Assembly (NCBI GenBank): GCA_963824905.1
Contig: CAWGRH010000001.1
Location: 1-64,000, forward strand
Length of the DNA: 64,000 nucleotides
DNA from: JAJPKK01 sp963824905
GTDB taxonomy: Bacteria > Pseudomonadota > Alphaproteobacteria > Rhizobiales > Xanthobacteraceae
Direction of reading: 5' to 3'
Shown here in pieces: positions 41,109 through 49,785 of this stretch; position 1 is the first letter of the stretch; each line of letters opens with the position of its first letter. Below the pieces are notes generated by a model. The model did not search any database. It was not told the origin of the DNA and saw nothing but the letters and a program-made list of their open reading frames with translations. The position numbers and the translations under genes are program-made.

Positions 41109-41990
41109 TCACGACAGCACGTTGTACTTCTTGAACCAGTCGGTCATCTGCTTCCAGGCGTCATCCGCCGCTTCCTTGCGGTAGCTCGGCCGGTAGTCGG
41201 CGTGGAAGCCATGCGGTGCGCCGGGATAGATCTTGAACTCGGCGGTCTTGCCGGCCTTCTTCAGCTCGTCCTTCATCTGGTTGACCTGGTCGACCGAGAT
41301 GCCCTGGTCCTCGGCGCCATAGAGCCCGAGCACCGGCTCCTTCACCTGCGCCGCCGTGTCGAGGGCGTTCTGCGGCATCGCTTCGGAGTGCGGGTCGGCG
41401 AGGCTGCCGTAGAAGGCGACGCCCGCCTTGAGGTTCGGACTGTGGGTCGAGTAGCGCCACACGGTCCGCCCGCCGCGGCAGAAGCCCATGATGCCGAGCT
41501 TGTCGGTATTGCCGCCCTGCGACTTCGCCCAGGCGACGGCGGCGTCGAGATCGGCGAACAACTCGGTATCGGTCTTGGCGTTGACGATCGGGAACAGCGC
41601 CGGCATCTCGGTGACCTTGGTGAGGTCGCCCTTGCGGAAGTAGTAGTCGGGCGCAACCGCGAAGGCGCCGAGCTTGGCGAGGCGGCGCGTCACGTCCTTG
41701 ATGTATTCGTGGAGCCCGAAGATCTCCATCGCCACCAGGATCACCGGCGGATTGGCGACGTTGGCGGGCTTTGCGTAGTAGACCGGCATCTCGCCGCCCG
41801 GCACGGCGATCTTGGCTTCGCCGGCCACGAGACCGCCGGTGTCGGTCTTGATGGCGTCGGCGCGCACCGGCCCGGCGGCCAGCGTGTAGCCCGCGGCGGT
41901 CGCCGCCGACGCGCTCATGAAGAGCCGGCGCGAGACCGGCGCGACTTTCGTCAGACCCTGAATGTCCGACATTCTCGACTGCACGTTCAT
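41109..41990 (-). CDS. Dienelactone hydrolase family protein with Tat-like signal
   Basis: A 293-residue alpha/beta hydrolase. A twin-arginine type leader (VSRRLFMSASAATAAGY) suggests export. The catalytic Cys is in IMGFCRGG, the acid is in LYGAEDQGI and the His is in YPGAPHGFHADYR. Dienelactone hydrolases open lactone rings in aromatic catabolism; this one's substrate is unknown, and no ring-cleavage genes are near. ATG 41990 follows gggaggt. The longer frame upstream is rejected. Confidence 0.9.
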   Translation of the reverse strand: MNVQSRMSDIQGLTKVAPVSRRLFMSASAATAAGYTLAAGPVRADAIKTDTGGLVAGEAKIAVPGGEMPVYYAKPANVANPPVILVAMEIFGLHEYIKDVTRRLAKLGAFAVAPDYYFRKGDLTKVTEMPALFPIVNAKTDTELFADLDAAVAWAKSQGGNTDKLGIMGFCRGGRTVWRYSTHSPNLKAGVAFYGSLADPHSEAMPQNALDTAAQVKEPVLGLYGAEDQGISVDQVNQMKDELKKAGKTAEFKIYPGAPHGFHADYRPSYRKEAADDAWKQMTDWFKKYNVLS

Positions 41991-42208
41991 TGAAAACCTC
42001 CCAGGTTGGATACCTGCGACGCCATGCCCGCGCTGCGCCGCAGTTGTGCGGCAGACTATCCCAGATTGCGCGCCGCTGCCGCAGCAAAAAGCGCTTCGCG
42101 CCCATGCGCATTTCGCGGTCGGTGACGCCGTGCGCCGGCGCGGAGAGCCGGCTGCGCAATGCGCCGCCATGCGCTAGCATGCTGCTCCGACCAACCGAGG
42201 AGGATGCA

Positions 42209-42409
42209 ATGCCGGAAGTCGTTTTCTATGCGCTGGGCGGTCGCTCGGTCGAGCAGAAGCGCGCGCTGATCAAGGATTTCACCGACGCCGTGGTGAAGAA
42301 CTACAAGGTCGATGCGAGCGCCGTGACCATCACCATCGTCGAATCCGCAAAGGAGGACAAGGCAAAGGGCGGCGTGTTGTTCAGCGACATGGGTCCCCCG
42401 AAGAGCTGA
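42209..42409 (+). CDS. 4-oxalocrotonate tautomerase family protein
   Basis: A 66-residue tautomerase. Mature N-terminal Pro (MPEVVFYALGGRS) is the catalytic base of this superfamily. SVEQKRALIKDFTDAVVK and VTITIVESAKED fit the beta-alpha-beta fold. The length is slightly above the typical 62. A gaggagg ribosome site precedes the ATG. It is divergent from the dienelactone hydrolase gene. Confidence 0.88.
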   Translation: MPEVVFYALGGRSVEQKRALIKDFTDAVVKNYKVDASAVTITIVESAKEDKAKGGVLFSDMGPPKS

Positions 42410-42477
42410 AGCGGTTCTCCTTGCGGGACGGCCATCCAGCGGCCGTTCCGGCAGGCGCGCGCGCAAACTCGAAGCGG

Positions 42478-42492
42478 TTAGAACATTTCCAG
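42478..42492. promoter_or_regulatory. Candidate iron-control (Irr/ICE-like) element upstream of FTR1
   Basis: ttagaacatttccag resembles the half-dyad TTAGAA-N3-TTC of the rhizobial iron control element; the second half departs from it. It lies 77 bases before the FTR1 start. Weak, position-based support only. Confidence 0.3.
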
Positions 42493-42568
42493 AAGAACAG
42501 ACCCTTGAGGATTGCGACCGCGGTCAATACGGTGTTTACCGGGGCGAACCCCACAAATCGTCAGAGAA

Positions 42569-43378
42569 ATGCCCATGAACGCGCTCTCGGAAGCCCTGCA
42601 ATCAGGCACGATCCTCCTGCGAGAAGGCCTGGAAGCCTTGCTCGTGATCGCGGCTCTTGCCGCGTTTCTCAATCGGGCCGGGTTCCCGGAAAAGGTGCGC
42701 TCGCTCTATGTCGGCGCCGGCCTCGCCATCCTCGCGAGCCTGGGCGCCGCGGTGGTGTTCGAGCTGTTCTTCGAGGGCGAGCACAACGACTTCGTCGAAG
42801 CCGGGGTCATGGTGGTCGCGGCCGTGCTGATGCTCTACATGAGCGGCTGGCTCTATCTCAAGCAGGACCCCAAGGCCTGGATGAGCGACCTCAAGCGCTC
42901 TGCGCAGCGCGCGCTCGATTCCGGCACCACGATCTCGCTCGGCGCGATCGCGTTTCTCGCGGTGTTCCGCGAAGGCGGGGAGACCGTGCTGTTCCTTCAT
43001 GCCCTGGCCAAGACCAGCGGCGGCTGGACCTTCGGCCTGATTGCCGGTCTGGTCGTCGCCGCGGCGTGCCTCGTCGCCATCTTCTATGCAATCGAGAAGC
43101 TCGCCGTGATGCTGCCGCTGCGGCCGGTGTTCCTCGTCACCTCGGCGTTCCTGTTCCTGATGGGATTGCGCTTCATCGGCGGTGCCATCCAGGAGCTCCA
43201 GGAGCAGACCGTCGTGTCCTACACCGCCGCACCGGTTCCGCACTGGCTCGAGCAGCTCGGCGTCAACCCGACCTGGGAGGCGATCGGCACCCAGATCGTG
43301 ATCGCCGTCATCGCGGTGGCGAGCACGCTTGCCCTGAAGATGCGCCGTCCGCCCGAGCGCACCGCGCCGGCGGAGTGA
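42569..43378 (+). CDS. FTR1-family high-affinity iron permease
   Basis: A 269-residue membrane protein with about seven hydrophobic segments. The two REXXE-type iron motifs are LLREGLEALLV in the first helix and FREGGETVLF near residue 140, as in Ftr1/EfeU. No cupredoxin, EfeO or EfeB partner gene is next to it, so the iron-oxidising partner is elsewhere or absent. ATG 42569 or 42575 may be the start; the ribosome site is weak. An iron-response-like element lies upstream. Confidence 0.9.
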   Translation: MPMNALSEALQSGTILLREGLEALLVIAALAAFLNRAGFPEKVRSLYVGAGLAILASLGAAVVFELFFEGEHNDFVEAGVMVVAAVLMLYMSGWLYLKQDPKAWMSDLKRSAQRALDSGTTISLGAIAFLAVFREGGETVLFLHALAKTSGGWTFGLIAGLVVAAACLVAIFYAIEKLAVMLPLRPVFLVTSAFLFLMGLRFIGGAIQELQEQTVVSYTAAPVPHWLEQLGVNPTWEAIGTQIVIAVIAVASTLALKMRRPPERTAPAE

Positions 43379-43777
43379 GCGCGCCTGCCGCGGCCAGCCC
43401 GCGGTATCGAGCCTGAGCAACGAGTGAAAGATCAGAAGCAGCCCGACCGCGCGTTCGGGCTGCCCTGAAGACGGGGCCTCGCGAGTCGCGACTTCGGTCC
43501 GGCACGACGCGGTAGGCAGTCGGCTGCCGGTTTCGGGAATCAAGGACCAAACATCTGCCGTTGCGAGGGTTTTCGCGCTGGTTGACGGTGTTCCGCGCGC
43601 GCAGCTGATTTTTCTCGCCCGCCGCGTGCACGCGCCTCAGCTCATTTGTGCATGCGCCACAGCAGGAAGCGCCGACAAGTTGGGCATCGCTTCCGGGCAA
43701 AAGTCTTCGCACTGACACCAATTTGCCTGAAACGAGTGGTGGAAATTCATCCGGGGTGCTTACGGGGTGGATGCGGG
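43379..43777. other. Intergenic region with no gene seen
   Basis: About 399 bases between FTR1 and a membrane-anchored protein gene. Open frames here lack ribosome sites. No long palindrome is present; small dyads only. Confidence 0.5.
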
Positions 43778-44773
43778 ATGAAGCAGGCTGTTCCCTATTT
43801 CGGGCGTTTCCTGTCGAAGCTGGTCCTGGAGATCATTCCGGGGGCGGTGGTGAGCGTCTTTGCGGCCTATCTGCTGAGCATGCTGCATCTCGGCGCCGAG
43901 CCGGCAACGCCGACGCAGACCGCCAGCGTGCCCCAGAACGACGGGCTCTCCGCTGACGAGCGCCGCGAGCTCACACGCCAGATGCTCAAGGAGCGGCGCG
44001 AGAACCCCGAAGAACCCGCCGAGGTGAAGCCCGTTCCCTCGCTGCGCCCGGCCGCACCGCCCACCGGGACCGCCGATCTTTCCGGCGCGGTCCCGCACGA
44101 TCAAGTCGCGGCGCCCCCGGCGGCCGCCGAATCGAAGGTCCACGCCGAGTCCGAGGCGAAGCCGCATGCCGAGTCGCGTCCGGCGCTGGCGACGATTTCT
44201 CCGCCTTCGGCGACCCCGCTCCCGCGCATTCCGGCGCCCCGCGCAAAGACCGAGGCGGCCGCGGCGCCCGTGCTGCCTCCGCCGTTCGCCGCGCCGGCTG
44301 CTCCGACCGTCACCGCATCGCTGCCGCCTGTCGGCCCGGCGCCTGGTGCCGCTGCGCCTGCCGGTGCTCCGACCGCGCTTCCGCAAGTCACCGTCAATGC
44401 CCCCGGCGCCAATGCCCCGGCGGTCAATGCGCCGAGCACCGTACCCGGAGGCGATCTCGCGAGAGAGCCGCAGCAGCGCGGCATCGTCGGCAACATCTTC
44501 TCCGGCGTTTCGACCATCGCCGGCGGCGCCGCCAACATCACCGGCAACACCGTCAACTGGGTGATCGACCTGCCGGGCAAGGCAATCTCTGCCGGGGGCA
44601 AGCTGCTCACCGGCACCAACGGCTCGACGCAGGCCGCGGCCCCTGGGAATGCGGCTGCTCCCGGAAACGCAACAACGGCGAACGGAGCAGCGCCCGCAAG
44701 TGCGGCCCCGGCCGCGGCACCGCCGCCGACCCCGTTGCCGATGATCGACCCGCAGCGCCGGAATTTCCTGTGA
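43778..44773 (+). CDS. Membrane-anchored Ala/Pro-rich protein of unknown function
   Basis: A 331-residue protein with one N-terminal membrane helix (LEIIPGAVVSVFAAYLLSML). A polar region (ADERRELTRQMLKERREN) precedes a long Pro/Ala arm (residues about 90-240). A short ordered segment, GIVGNIFSGVSTIAGGAANI and NTVNWVIDLPGKAISAGGKL, follows, then another Ala/Pro tail. ATG 43778 follows ggggtgg. I do not recognise the family; a periplasm-spanning structural role is only a guess. Confidence 0.75.
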   Translation: MKQAVPYFGRFLSKLVLEIIPGAVVSVFAAYLLSMLHLGAEPATPTQTASVPQNDGLSADERRELTRQMLKERRENPEEPAEVKPVPSLRPAAPPTGTADLSGAVPHDQVAAPPAAAESKVHAESEAKPHAESRPALATISPPSATPLPRIPAPRAKTEAAAAPVLPPPFAAPAAPTVTASLPPVGPAPGAAAPAGAPTALPQVTVNAPGANAPAVNAPSTVPGGDLAREPQQRGIVGNIFSGVSTIAGGAANITGNTVNWVIDLPGKAISAGGKLLTGTNGSTQAAAPGNAAAPGNATTANGAAPASAAPAAAPPPTPLPMIDPQRRNFL

Positions 44774-44986
44774 GCGTAGCGTAAGCGCATAACGTCACAC
44801 AGCGTCAGCGGTCGCCCCGCCTGTTGCGGGGACGATTCGTTCTTACATCGCCAGCGTCGGGCGCCCTCGTCTTCGGGCGTTGCAGGGCAGCCATTCCGGC
44901 AGCATGTGTCGCACAATTGTTAATGCTGCAACGCAATACTGTCCGTGGTATACCAGAGCCAATTCGACGATGCAGCGAAGGAAGCG

Positions 44987-45292
44987 ATGAGCGAAGAAGT
45001 TTGGAAGACCAAGTACGGACCGCGCCGGGTACGGCGTGATCCCCCGACGCTCCAGGAAGCGATCGCCGCGGCCCGGGGGCTGACCGACGACATCCAGGCG
45101 CAGGTGGAGATCGCGGCCTCCCTGATGGAGGTGCCGATCGAGCAGGTGAAGGCGGAGCTCCTCAAGTCCGGTGGGCAGCGCAAGGACATCAAGACGATGG
45201 GCGTCACCGCCGGCCGGCCGGGTGCGCTGCGCACCGTGGTCGTCGAGCGCAAGATCTCGCGGCGTCCAGCCGCGCTACGGACGATGAAATAG
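44987..45292 (+). CDS. Small conserved-looking protein of unknown function
   Basis: A 101-residue soluble protein: EEVWKTKYGPRRVRRDPPTL, EAIAAARGLTDDIQAQVEIA and ASLMEVPIEQVKAELLKSGG are well structured; the tail (TVVVERKISRRPA) is basic. An aaggaagcg sequence precedes ATG 44987; GTG 44945 is an alternative. No family is recognised. The gene lies between two envelope protein genes. Confidence 0.65.
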   Translation: MSEEVWKTKYGPRRVRRDPPTLQEAIAAARGLTDDIQAQVEIAASLMEVPIEQVKAELLKSGGQRKDIKTMGVTAGRPGALRTVVVERKISRRPAALRTMK

Positions 45293-45350
45293 CCTTCCGC
45301 TTTCGCCCGCCGTGCCTACATGCGGGCGAAAGCTGGAGGTCTCTTATCCC

Positions 45351-45893
45351 ATGACAATTCGCAGATTGGCGCGTGCGGCGAGGTTCGCCGCCGCATTCGC
45401 GTTGGCCGGGACGGTTGCCGCAGTCTCAGGTTTCCCTGCCAGAGCGGCCGACGAGCCCGACCTCATCTTCAAGCGCTCGACGGTCTTCAAGTGGCTCACG
45501 CCCAACGACAAGCTCGCGACCTACGGCCTCGATGATCCCGAGGTGGACGGCGTCGCCTGTCATTTCACCGTGCCGGAGAAGGGCGGCCTCAAGGGCTGGA
45601 TCGGTGTCGCCGAGGAGGTGTCCGACATCTCGCTCGCCTGCCGCCAGATCGGCCCGATCCGCTTCAAGAAGAAGTTCGCCCAGGGTGAGGACGTGTTCCG
45701 CGCACGGCGCTCGCTGTTCTTCAAGAAGATGCAGATCGTGCGCGGCTGCGACACCAAGCGCAACGTGCTCGTCTACATGGTCTATTCCGACAGGATCATC
45801 GAAGGTTCGCCGAAGAACTCGACCTCGACGGTGCCGGTGATGCCGTGGGGCGCGGGCGACACCATCGAGAAGTGCGCGGACTGGGTGGAGTAG
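45351..45893 (+). CDS. CreA family protein, exported
   Basis: A 180-residue CreA-like protein. The signal peptide is MTIRRLARAARFAAAFALAG onward, cut near PARA. The CreA core DPEVDGVACHFTVPEKGG, EVSDISLACRQIGPI and RRSLFFKKMQIVRGCDTKRN is complete, with the usual cysteine pair. CreA's role is unknown. The ribosome site tggaggt precedes ATG 45351. Confidence 0.92.
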   Translation: MTIRRLARAARFAAAFALAGTVAAVSGFPARAADEPDLIFKRSTVFKWLTPNDKLATYGLDDPEVDGVACHFTVPEKGGLKGWIGVAEEVSDISLACRQIGPIRFKKKFAQGEDVFRARRSLFFKKMQIVRGCDTKRNVLVYMVYSDRIIEGSPKNSTSTVPVMPWGAGDTIEKCADWVE

Positions 45894-45915
45894 GGGGCGA
45901 CCCCGCTTTGCACCC

Positions 45916-47325
45916 CTAGAGCTCGGGATGGCGGTTGAGTGTCGGGCTCACGCTCTCGAGGCGCGACGCGACATCGAACATCGTCTGCTCCGCATACCAC
46001 GAGGAGACGATCTGGACGCCGATCGGGAGGCCGTCCCGGCTCGTTCCGAACCGCAACGTCATCGCCGGATTGCCTGTCAGGCTGAACGGCGAAGTGGCAT
46101 TCATGACCTGGAAGGCAGAGACCGTCTCGCCGTCGACCACGACGTCATCGAGACCATGCTTCGTGGCCGGGAACGGGGTCACCGGGCAGAGCAGCACATC
46201 GTGGCGCCGGAAATACGCGGCGAAGCTGTCGCGAAGCTGCTCCACGGCCTGCTCGGCAGCGACAAAATCCTCGATCGATGTGTCAGGCGTTCCATAGATC
46301 GTTTTGACATGACGGAAGATCTCGTCCTCGTGGCCGGCAGTCACCTTCTCGAACGCCGGACGCGTTTCCATTTGCTGGAGACGCCAGAGGAGGCTGACGG
46401 CATCGGTTTCCTTGAGGATCGGCAGGTTCACCTCTTCAACCTGACAGCCAACGGCGGTCAACGCCTTGGCCGCGTCCTTCACCGTCGCAACCACTTCGGG
46501 ATCGATCGGCCCGAAGAAGCCCGGTCTGGCCAGCCAGCCCACACGCAGCGGACGCTTCGAGGTCGCGCGCACGCCGGCGTCAACGCCGGGCGCAAGGGTG
46601 GAAAAGCCGTCGGCGCCGTCGGGACCGGCGATCAGTGAATAGGCAAGCGCCACATCGCGAACGCTGCGCGCCATCGGGCCGATGTGCCAGAAGCGGCGCG
46701 GAACTCGCGGCCAGTGTCCCGTCGCCGGCACGCGACCGTGCGTGGCTTTGAGGCCGACAATACCGGTGTGCGCCGCCGGCCCGCGCGTCGAGATGGAGAG
46801 GTCGCTGCCGAGGCCGAGCGGTGACATCCCGGCCGCAATCGCGGCCGATTCGCCGCCGCTCGAGCCCCCGGGCGTATAGTCGAGGTTCCAGGGATTGTTG
46901 GTCCGGCCCGTCAGCAGGTTGTCGGTCTCTATCGAGTAGGCGAATTCAGGCAGATTCGTCTTTGCGATCAGGATGCCGCCGGCCGCCTTCAGCCTCGCGA
47001 CGGCGGTGGCGTCGGCATCGGGAATGCGTCCCTTGAAGATCGGCGAACCCCGCTGCGTCGGCACGCCCTCGGTGTCGAGGCTGTCCTTGACGGTGAAGGG
47101 AACGCCGTGGAGCGGCCCGAGCTTCGCGCCGGACTTCACCCCCGCTTCCGCCTTCCTGGCGGTGTCGAGGGCATTTGCTGCCAACGTCACGATAGCGTTC
47201 ACCCTGGGGTTCACCTCGGCGATGCGGTCGAGGTGGGCTTGCACCACCTCGACCGGGGAAAGCTCCCGGCTGGCGATGGCTCCGGCGAGGCGGGTGGCGT
47301 CCATTTGGGTGATGGCGTCGGTCAT
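45916..47325 (-). CDS. Amidase-signature family amidase with altered nucleophile loop
   Basis: A 469-residue amidase-signature enzyme, whose family hydrolyses amides through a Ser-cisSer-Lys triad. Lys80 (GVPFTVKDSL) and the cis-Ser pair in TPGGSSGGESAA are present. The nucleophile loop reads GSDLSISTRGPAA: Ser179 and Arg181 are kept but the usual GG before Ser is SI. The C-terminal region (FSLTGNPAMTLRFG, GVQIV) is normal. It is divergent from a TetR gene, with two identical-type operators between, so amide-responsive repression is likely. Confidence 0.9.
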   Translation of the reverse strand: MTDAITQMDATRLAGAIASRELSPVEVVQAHLDRIAEVNPRVNAIVTLAANALDTARKAEAGVKSGAKLGPLHGVPFTVKDSLDTEGVPTQRGSPIFKGRIPDADATAVARLKAAGGILIAKTNLPEFAYSIETDNLLTGRTNNPWNLDYTPGGSSGGESAAIAAGMSPLGLGSDLSISTRGPAAHTGIVGLKATHGRVPATGHWPRVPRRFWHIGPMARSVRDVALAYSLIAGPDGADGFSTLAPGVDAGVRATSKRPLRVGWLARPGFFGPIDPEVVATVKDAAKALTAVGCQVEEVNLPILKETDAVSLLWRLQQMETRPAFEKVTAGHEDEIFRHVKTIYGTPDTSIEDFVAAEQAVEQLRDSFAAYFRRHDVLLCPVTPFPATKHGLDDVVVDGETVSAFQVMNATSPFSLTGNPAMTLRFGTSRDGLPIGVQIVSSWYAEQTMFDVASRLESVSPTLNRHPEL

Positions 47326-47339
47326 CGTTTTTCTCCTAA

Positions 47340-47353
47340 CTAACGTTTGGTAG
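47340..47353. promoter_or_regulatory. TetR operator candidate, site 1
   Basis: ctaac-gttt-ggtag is a 14-base near-palindrome 15 bases upstream of the amidase ATG. It matches site 2 at 47396-47409 at 12 of 14 positions, so the two are likely bound by the same TetR protein. Confidence 0.65.
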
Positions 47354-47395
47354 ATTAGGAGTTAGGCGCTTGGAGTTCGGCCTTCAAGCCCCTAT

Positions 47396-47409
47396 CTAAC
47401 GATTGTTAG
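47396..47409. promoter_or_regulatory. TetR operator candidate, site 2
   Basis: ctaac-gatt-gttag is a perfect 5-base inverted repeat with a 4-base spacer, 22 bases before TetR ATG 47432. Its centre is 56 bases from that of site 1. Confidence 0.7.
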
Positions 47410-47431
47410 GCTGAATGTGAGACGCATCGCG

Positions 47432-47992
47432 ATGACTGAAAATGCGAAAGAAGCAATCCTTGAAGCGGCGCGGCGCGCGGCGCAGGCGCACGGCTACGGT
47501 GGCCTGAACCTCCGCGATATCGCGGCAGAGGCCGGGATCAAGGCCGCCAGCATCTACTACCATTTCCCCGGCAAGGACGAGTTGGCCGCGGCGGTAGCGA
47601 AACGCTACTGGGAAGTTACGGCGGCGAATCTCGAGGCGCTGTCCGCTTCGACCGGCGATCCGAAAAAAGCGCTCGCAGCCTATCCGGGGCTCTTCCGCCG
47701 ATCCCTCGAGGAGGAGAATCGGATGTGCCTCTGCAGCTTCATGGCGGCCGAGTACGATGACTTGCCGGACGCGGTGAAGACAGAGGTCCAGGTCTTCGCG
47801 GATGTGAATGTGGCGTGGCTCACCAGGATGCTCGCCGCGGCTTGCGGTTCGCAAAGCAACTGGGAGCCACGGGCCTGGGCGATCTTCGCGGCCGTCGCCG
47901 GCGCACAACTCATGGCGCGCAGTCGCGCAGACCTGAGTCTCTTTGACGCAATGATCGCCAGCTTTCGCGACTCGGGCCTGATCCCGACTTGA
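47432..47992 (+). CDS. TetR-family transcriptional regulator
   Basis: A 186-residue repressor. The N-terminal helix-turn-helix domain reads AAQAHGYGGLNLRDIAAEAG and IKAASIYYHFPGKDELAAAV, the TetR signature. The C-terminal ligand domain is helical. ATG 47432 is preferred to GTG 47417 because the latter would sit 8 bases from an operator copy with little room for a ribosome site. Divergent from the amidase gene and flanked by two operator-like sites, it probably controls that gene and itself. Confidence 0.92.
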   Translation: MTENAKEAILEAARRAAQAHGYGGLNLRDIAAEAGIKAASIYYHFPGKDELAAAVAKRYWEVTAANLEALSASTGDPKKALAAYPGLFRRSLEEENRMCLCSFMAAEYDDLPDAVKTEVQVFADVNVAWLTRMLAAACGSQSNWEPRAWAIFAAVAGAQLMARSRADLSLFDAMIASFRDSGLIPT

Positions 47993-48074
47993 ACCTCGGA
48001 AGCGGCCGCCGCCTCGACGGTGCCCGAGAGGCCATGGGCCCTACGAGATTGAAACTTGCGGAGCGGCCGGGATT

Positions 48075-48230
48075 ACCTCTCCCCGCGTGCGGGGAGAGGT
48101 CGACCGAGCGAAGCGAGGGAGGGTGAGGGGGCCTCGCCACGAGTTTGAGCTTTGGTGGCGGAGCCGCAGGCGCTCAGAATTGCGAAACGGCCCCCTCACC
48201 CCGACCCTCTCCCCGCACGCGGGGAGAGGG
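48075..48230. repeat. Intergenic palindrome, family B, copy 2
   Basis: acctctccccgcgtgcggggagaggt at the left and accctctccccgcacgcggggagaggg at the right, with gagggtgaggggg and ccccctcacccc between. Same layout as 8309-8460. The gap from 47993 to 48385 holds this repeat and no gene. Confidence 0.9.
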
Positions 48231-48385
48231 AGCAGGCCGCTGCGACCATCATCCAACCAGATGTGTGAATACGACTGGGTCAAGCGGGCAATGACAGCGG
48301 TTGGGGCAGGGAGAAGATGCCGTTAACCGGAAAGTGGCTGCTCATGCGCTAAGGCGGGAATCGCATGTGATGTGGGGGTGGTGCG

Positions 48386-49489
48386 TTGGAGCTCGGCGTC
48401 TTCGAGTTGGACTCCCAGGGTCGGCGATGCTTCCGGCCGGACACGCCCGCGTTTCCTCATCTCGACGACGTGTTCGACCGGCTCGAGCCGGCCGCCGCGG
48501 CGCTGCGCAAGTTCGATCGCGCGCTCGCCGCCTGGCCGCGGCCCGAACGCGTCGGCGCCCTGTTCGCCGCGCTCGATGCCGTGCACTCCTGCGGCGCCGA
48601 CGGCTCGTCCGTCACCTTCAGCGAGCTGATGGCGTATCGCACCTCACTGCGCGTCGCGCGCGACGCCGGCGAGGCCGCGGCGGTCGCCGCCTGCGCCGAC
48701 ATCCCCGCCACCGAACCCGCCAAGGTCGATCCGGTGACGGCGGCGCTGCGCATATACCGGCGGCTCTCTGCGGCGGGGGAGGGGTCCCCGGTGGACGGCC
48801 TGAAGCTGCGCCCGAACGGCACCCTCGACCACGATGCCACCGGCAGCCTCCTGTACTACACGCGCCCCAACTCGGTCGCCGCAGCGCTCGAGGACTGGCG
48901 CACCTTCACGCTGGGATTCGACCTCGAGGCGCCCGAACTGGTGCGGCAGATCCTGGCGCACTGGATGTTCGAGCACATTCATCCCTTCCCCGACGGCAAC
49001 AGCCGCATCGCCCGGCTCTTGCTGCCGCTCATGCTGCGCAGCAAGGGTGCAGCAAATTTCCCCTGCGCCCTCTTCGGCGAGGCCGTCCATCGCGGCCGAA
49101 ATGTCTATGTCGAGGGGCTGCGCGCCACGCGCCTGTCCGGCGACATGACCGCCTGGACGCGGCTGATGCTCGTGTTCCTCGAGCGCACCGCGACCACGAA
49201 CCTTGCTCGCCTCGACCGCCTCGCTGCCATCGCCCAAGCGTGGCGCCGCATCGCCTTGGGCTCGAAGCCCGGCAGCATGGTGCACAAACTCCTTCCCTTC
49301 GCGCTGACCCGCCCGGCGTTCACCCGGCGCGACGCGCTCGACGCGATCGGCGGCACGGCCGCTGCGCTCAGCACGGCGGCGGAGCACCTCATCGAGGCCG
49401 GGGTCCTGACGACCCCCGACACGGCGGCGCCCGACCCGCTGTTCGAGGCGCCGGCGGTGCTGGATATCTTCGACCGGTTTCGGGAATGA
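48386..49489 (+). CDS. Fic-domain protein with HPFPDGNSR core
   Basis: A 367-residue Fic/DOC protein; the family transfers AMP or related groups from nucleotides to protein hydroxyls. The core motif HPFxDGNGRxxR reads HIHPFPDGNSRIAR (His199), so the second glycine is Ser. The surrounding helices (VRQILAHWMFEHI, LLLPLML) fit. An N-terminal helical part has GSSVTFSEL, where class II Fic proteins carry an inhibitory S-x-x-x-E-G helix: the Glu is there, the Gly is not. The C-terminal 120 residues resemble a winged helix (FTRRDALDAIGGTAAALSTA). The best start is TTG 48386 after gggggtgg. The target is unknown. Confidence 0.88.
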   Translation: MELGVFELDSQGRRCFRPDTPAFPHLDDVFDRLEPAAAALRKFDRALAAWPRPERVGALFAALDAVHSCGADGSSVTFSELMAYRTSLRVARDAGEAAAVAACADIPATEPAKVDPVTAALRIYRRLSAAGEGSPVDGLKLRPNGTLDHDATGSLLYYTRPNSVAAALEDWRTFTLGFDLEAPELVRQILAHWMFEHIHPFPDGNSRIARLLLPLMLRSKGAANFPCALFGEAVHRGRNVYVEGLRATRLSGDMTAWTRLMLVFLERTATTNLARLDRLAAIAQAWRRIALGSKPGSMVHKLLPFALTRPAFTRRDALDAIGGTAAALSTAAEHLIEAGVLTTPDTAAPDPLFEAPAVLDIFDRFRE

Positions 49490-49596
49490 GGGTGCGGGGG
49501 AGGGGACGAGGTAGCCTTTAATGGTGGTCGAGCTTATTAAAGACTGCGCGTCAGTCTGCGAACGTGGAACGACGGCGCAGCACTATCGAGGCCACG

Positions 49597-49785
49597 ATGG
49601 CAAGCGACCACAAGGATAGGATCGTCGGACCAGTACATCGCGAGCCGACGCCCGAATCGATGCGGCCCGCACCGACCCCGCGTCATCCGTTGTTCGGCGC
49701 GCTCAAGGGCTACGTGCAGGTGATGCCAGGGACCGATCTCACAGAGCCTGCCGATCCGTCATGGGGAAATAGTCATCCCAAGTAG
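49597..49785 (+). CDS. Small protein of unknown function
   Basis: A 62-residue protein: HREPTPESMRPAPTPRHPLF then GALKGYVQVMPGTDLTEPAD. Comparable rhizobial small proteins with HPLFGALKG-x-PGTDLTEPADP exist, from memory; some sit beside toxin-like genes. No partner is clear: the next gene on this strand is absent and a DUF3800 gene is convergent. The start ATG 49597 follows agcactatcgagg; support is moderate. Confidence 0.5.
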   Translation: MASDHKDRIVGPVHREPTPESMRPAPTPRHPLFGALKGYVQVMPGTDLTEPADPSWGNSHPK

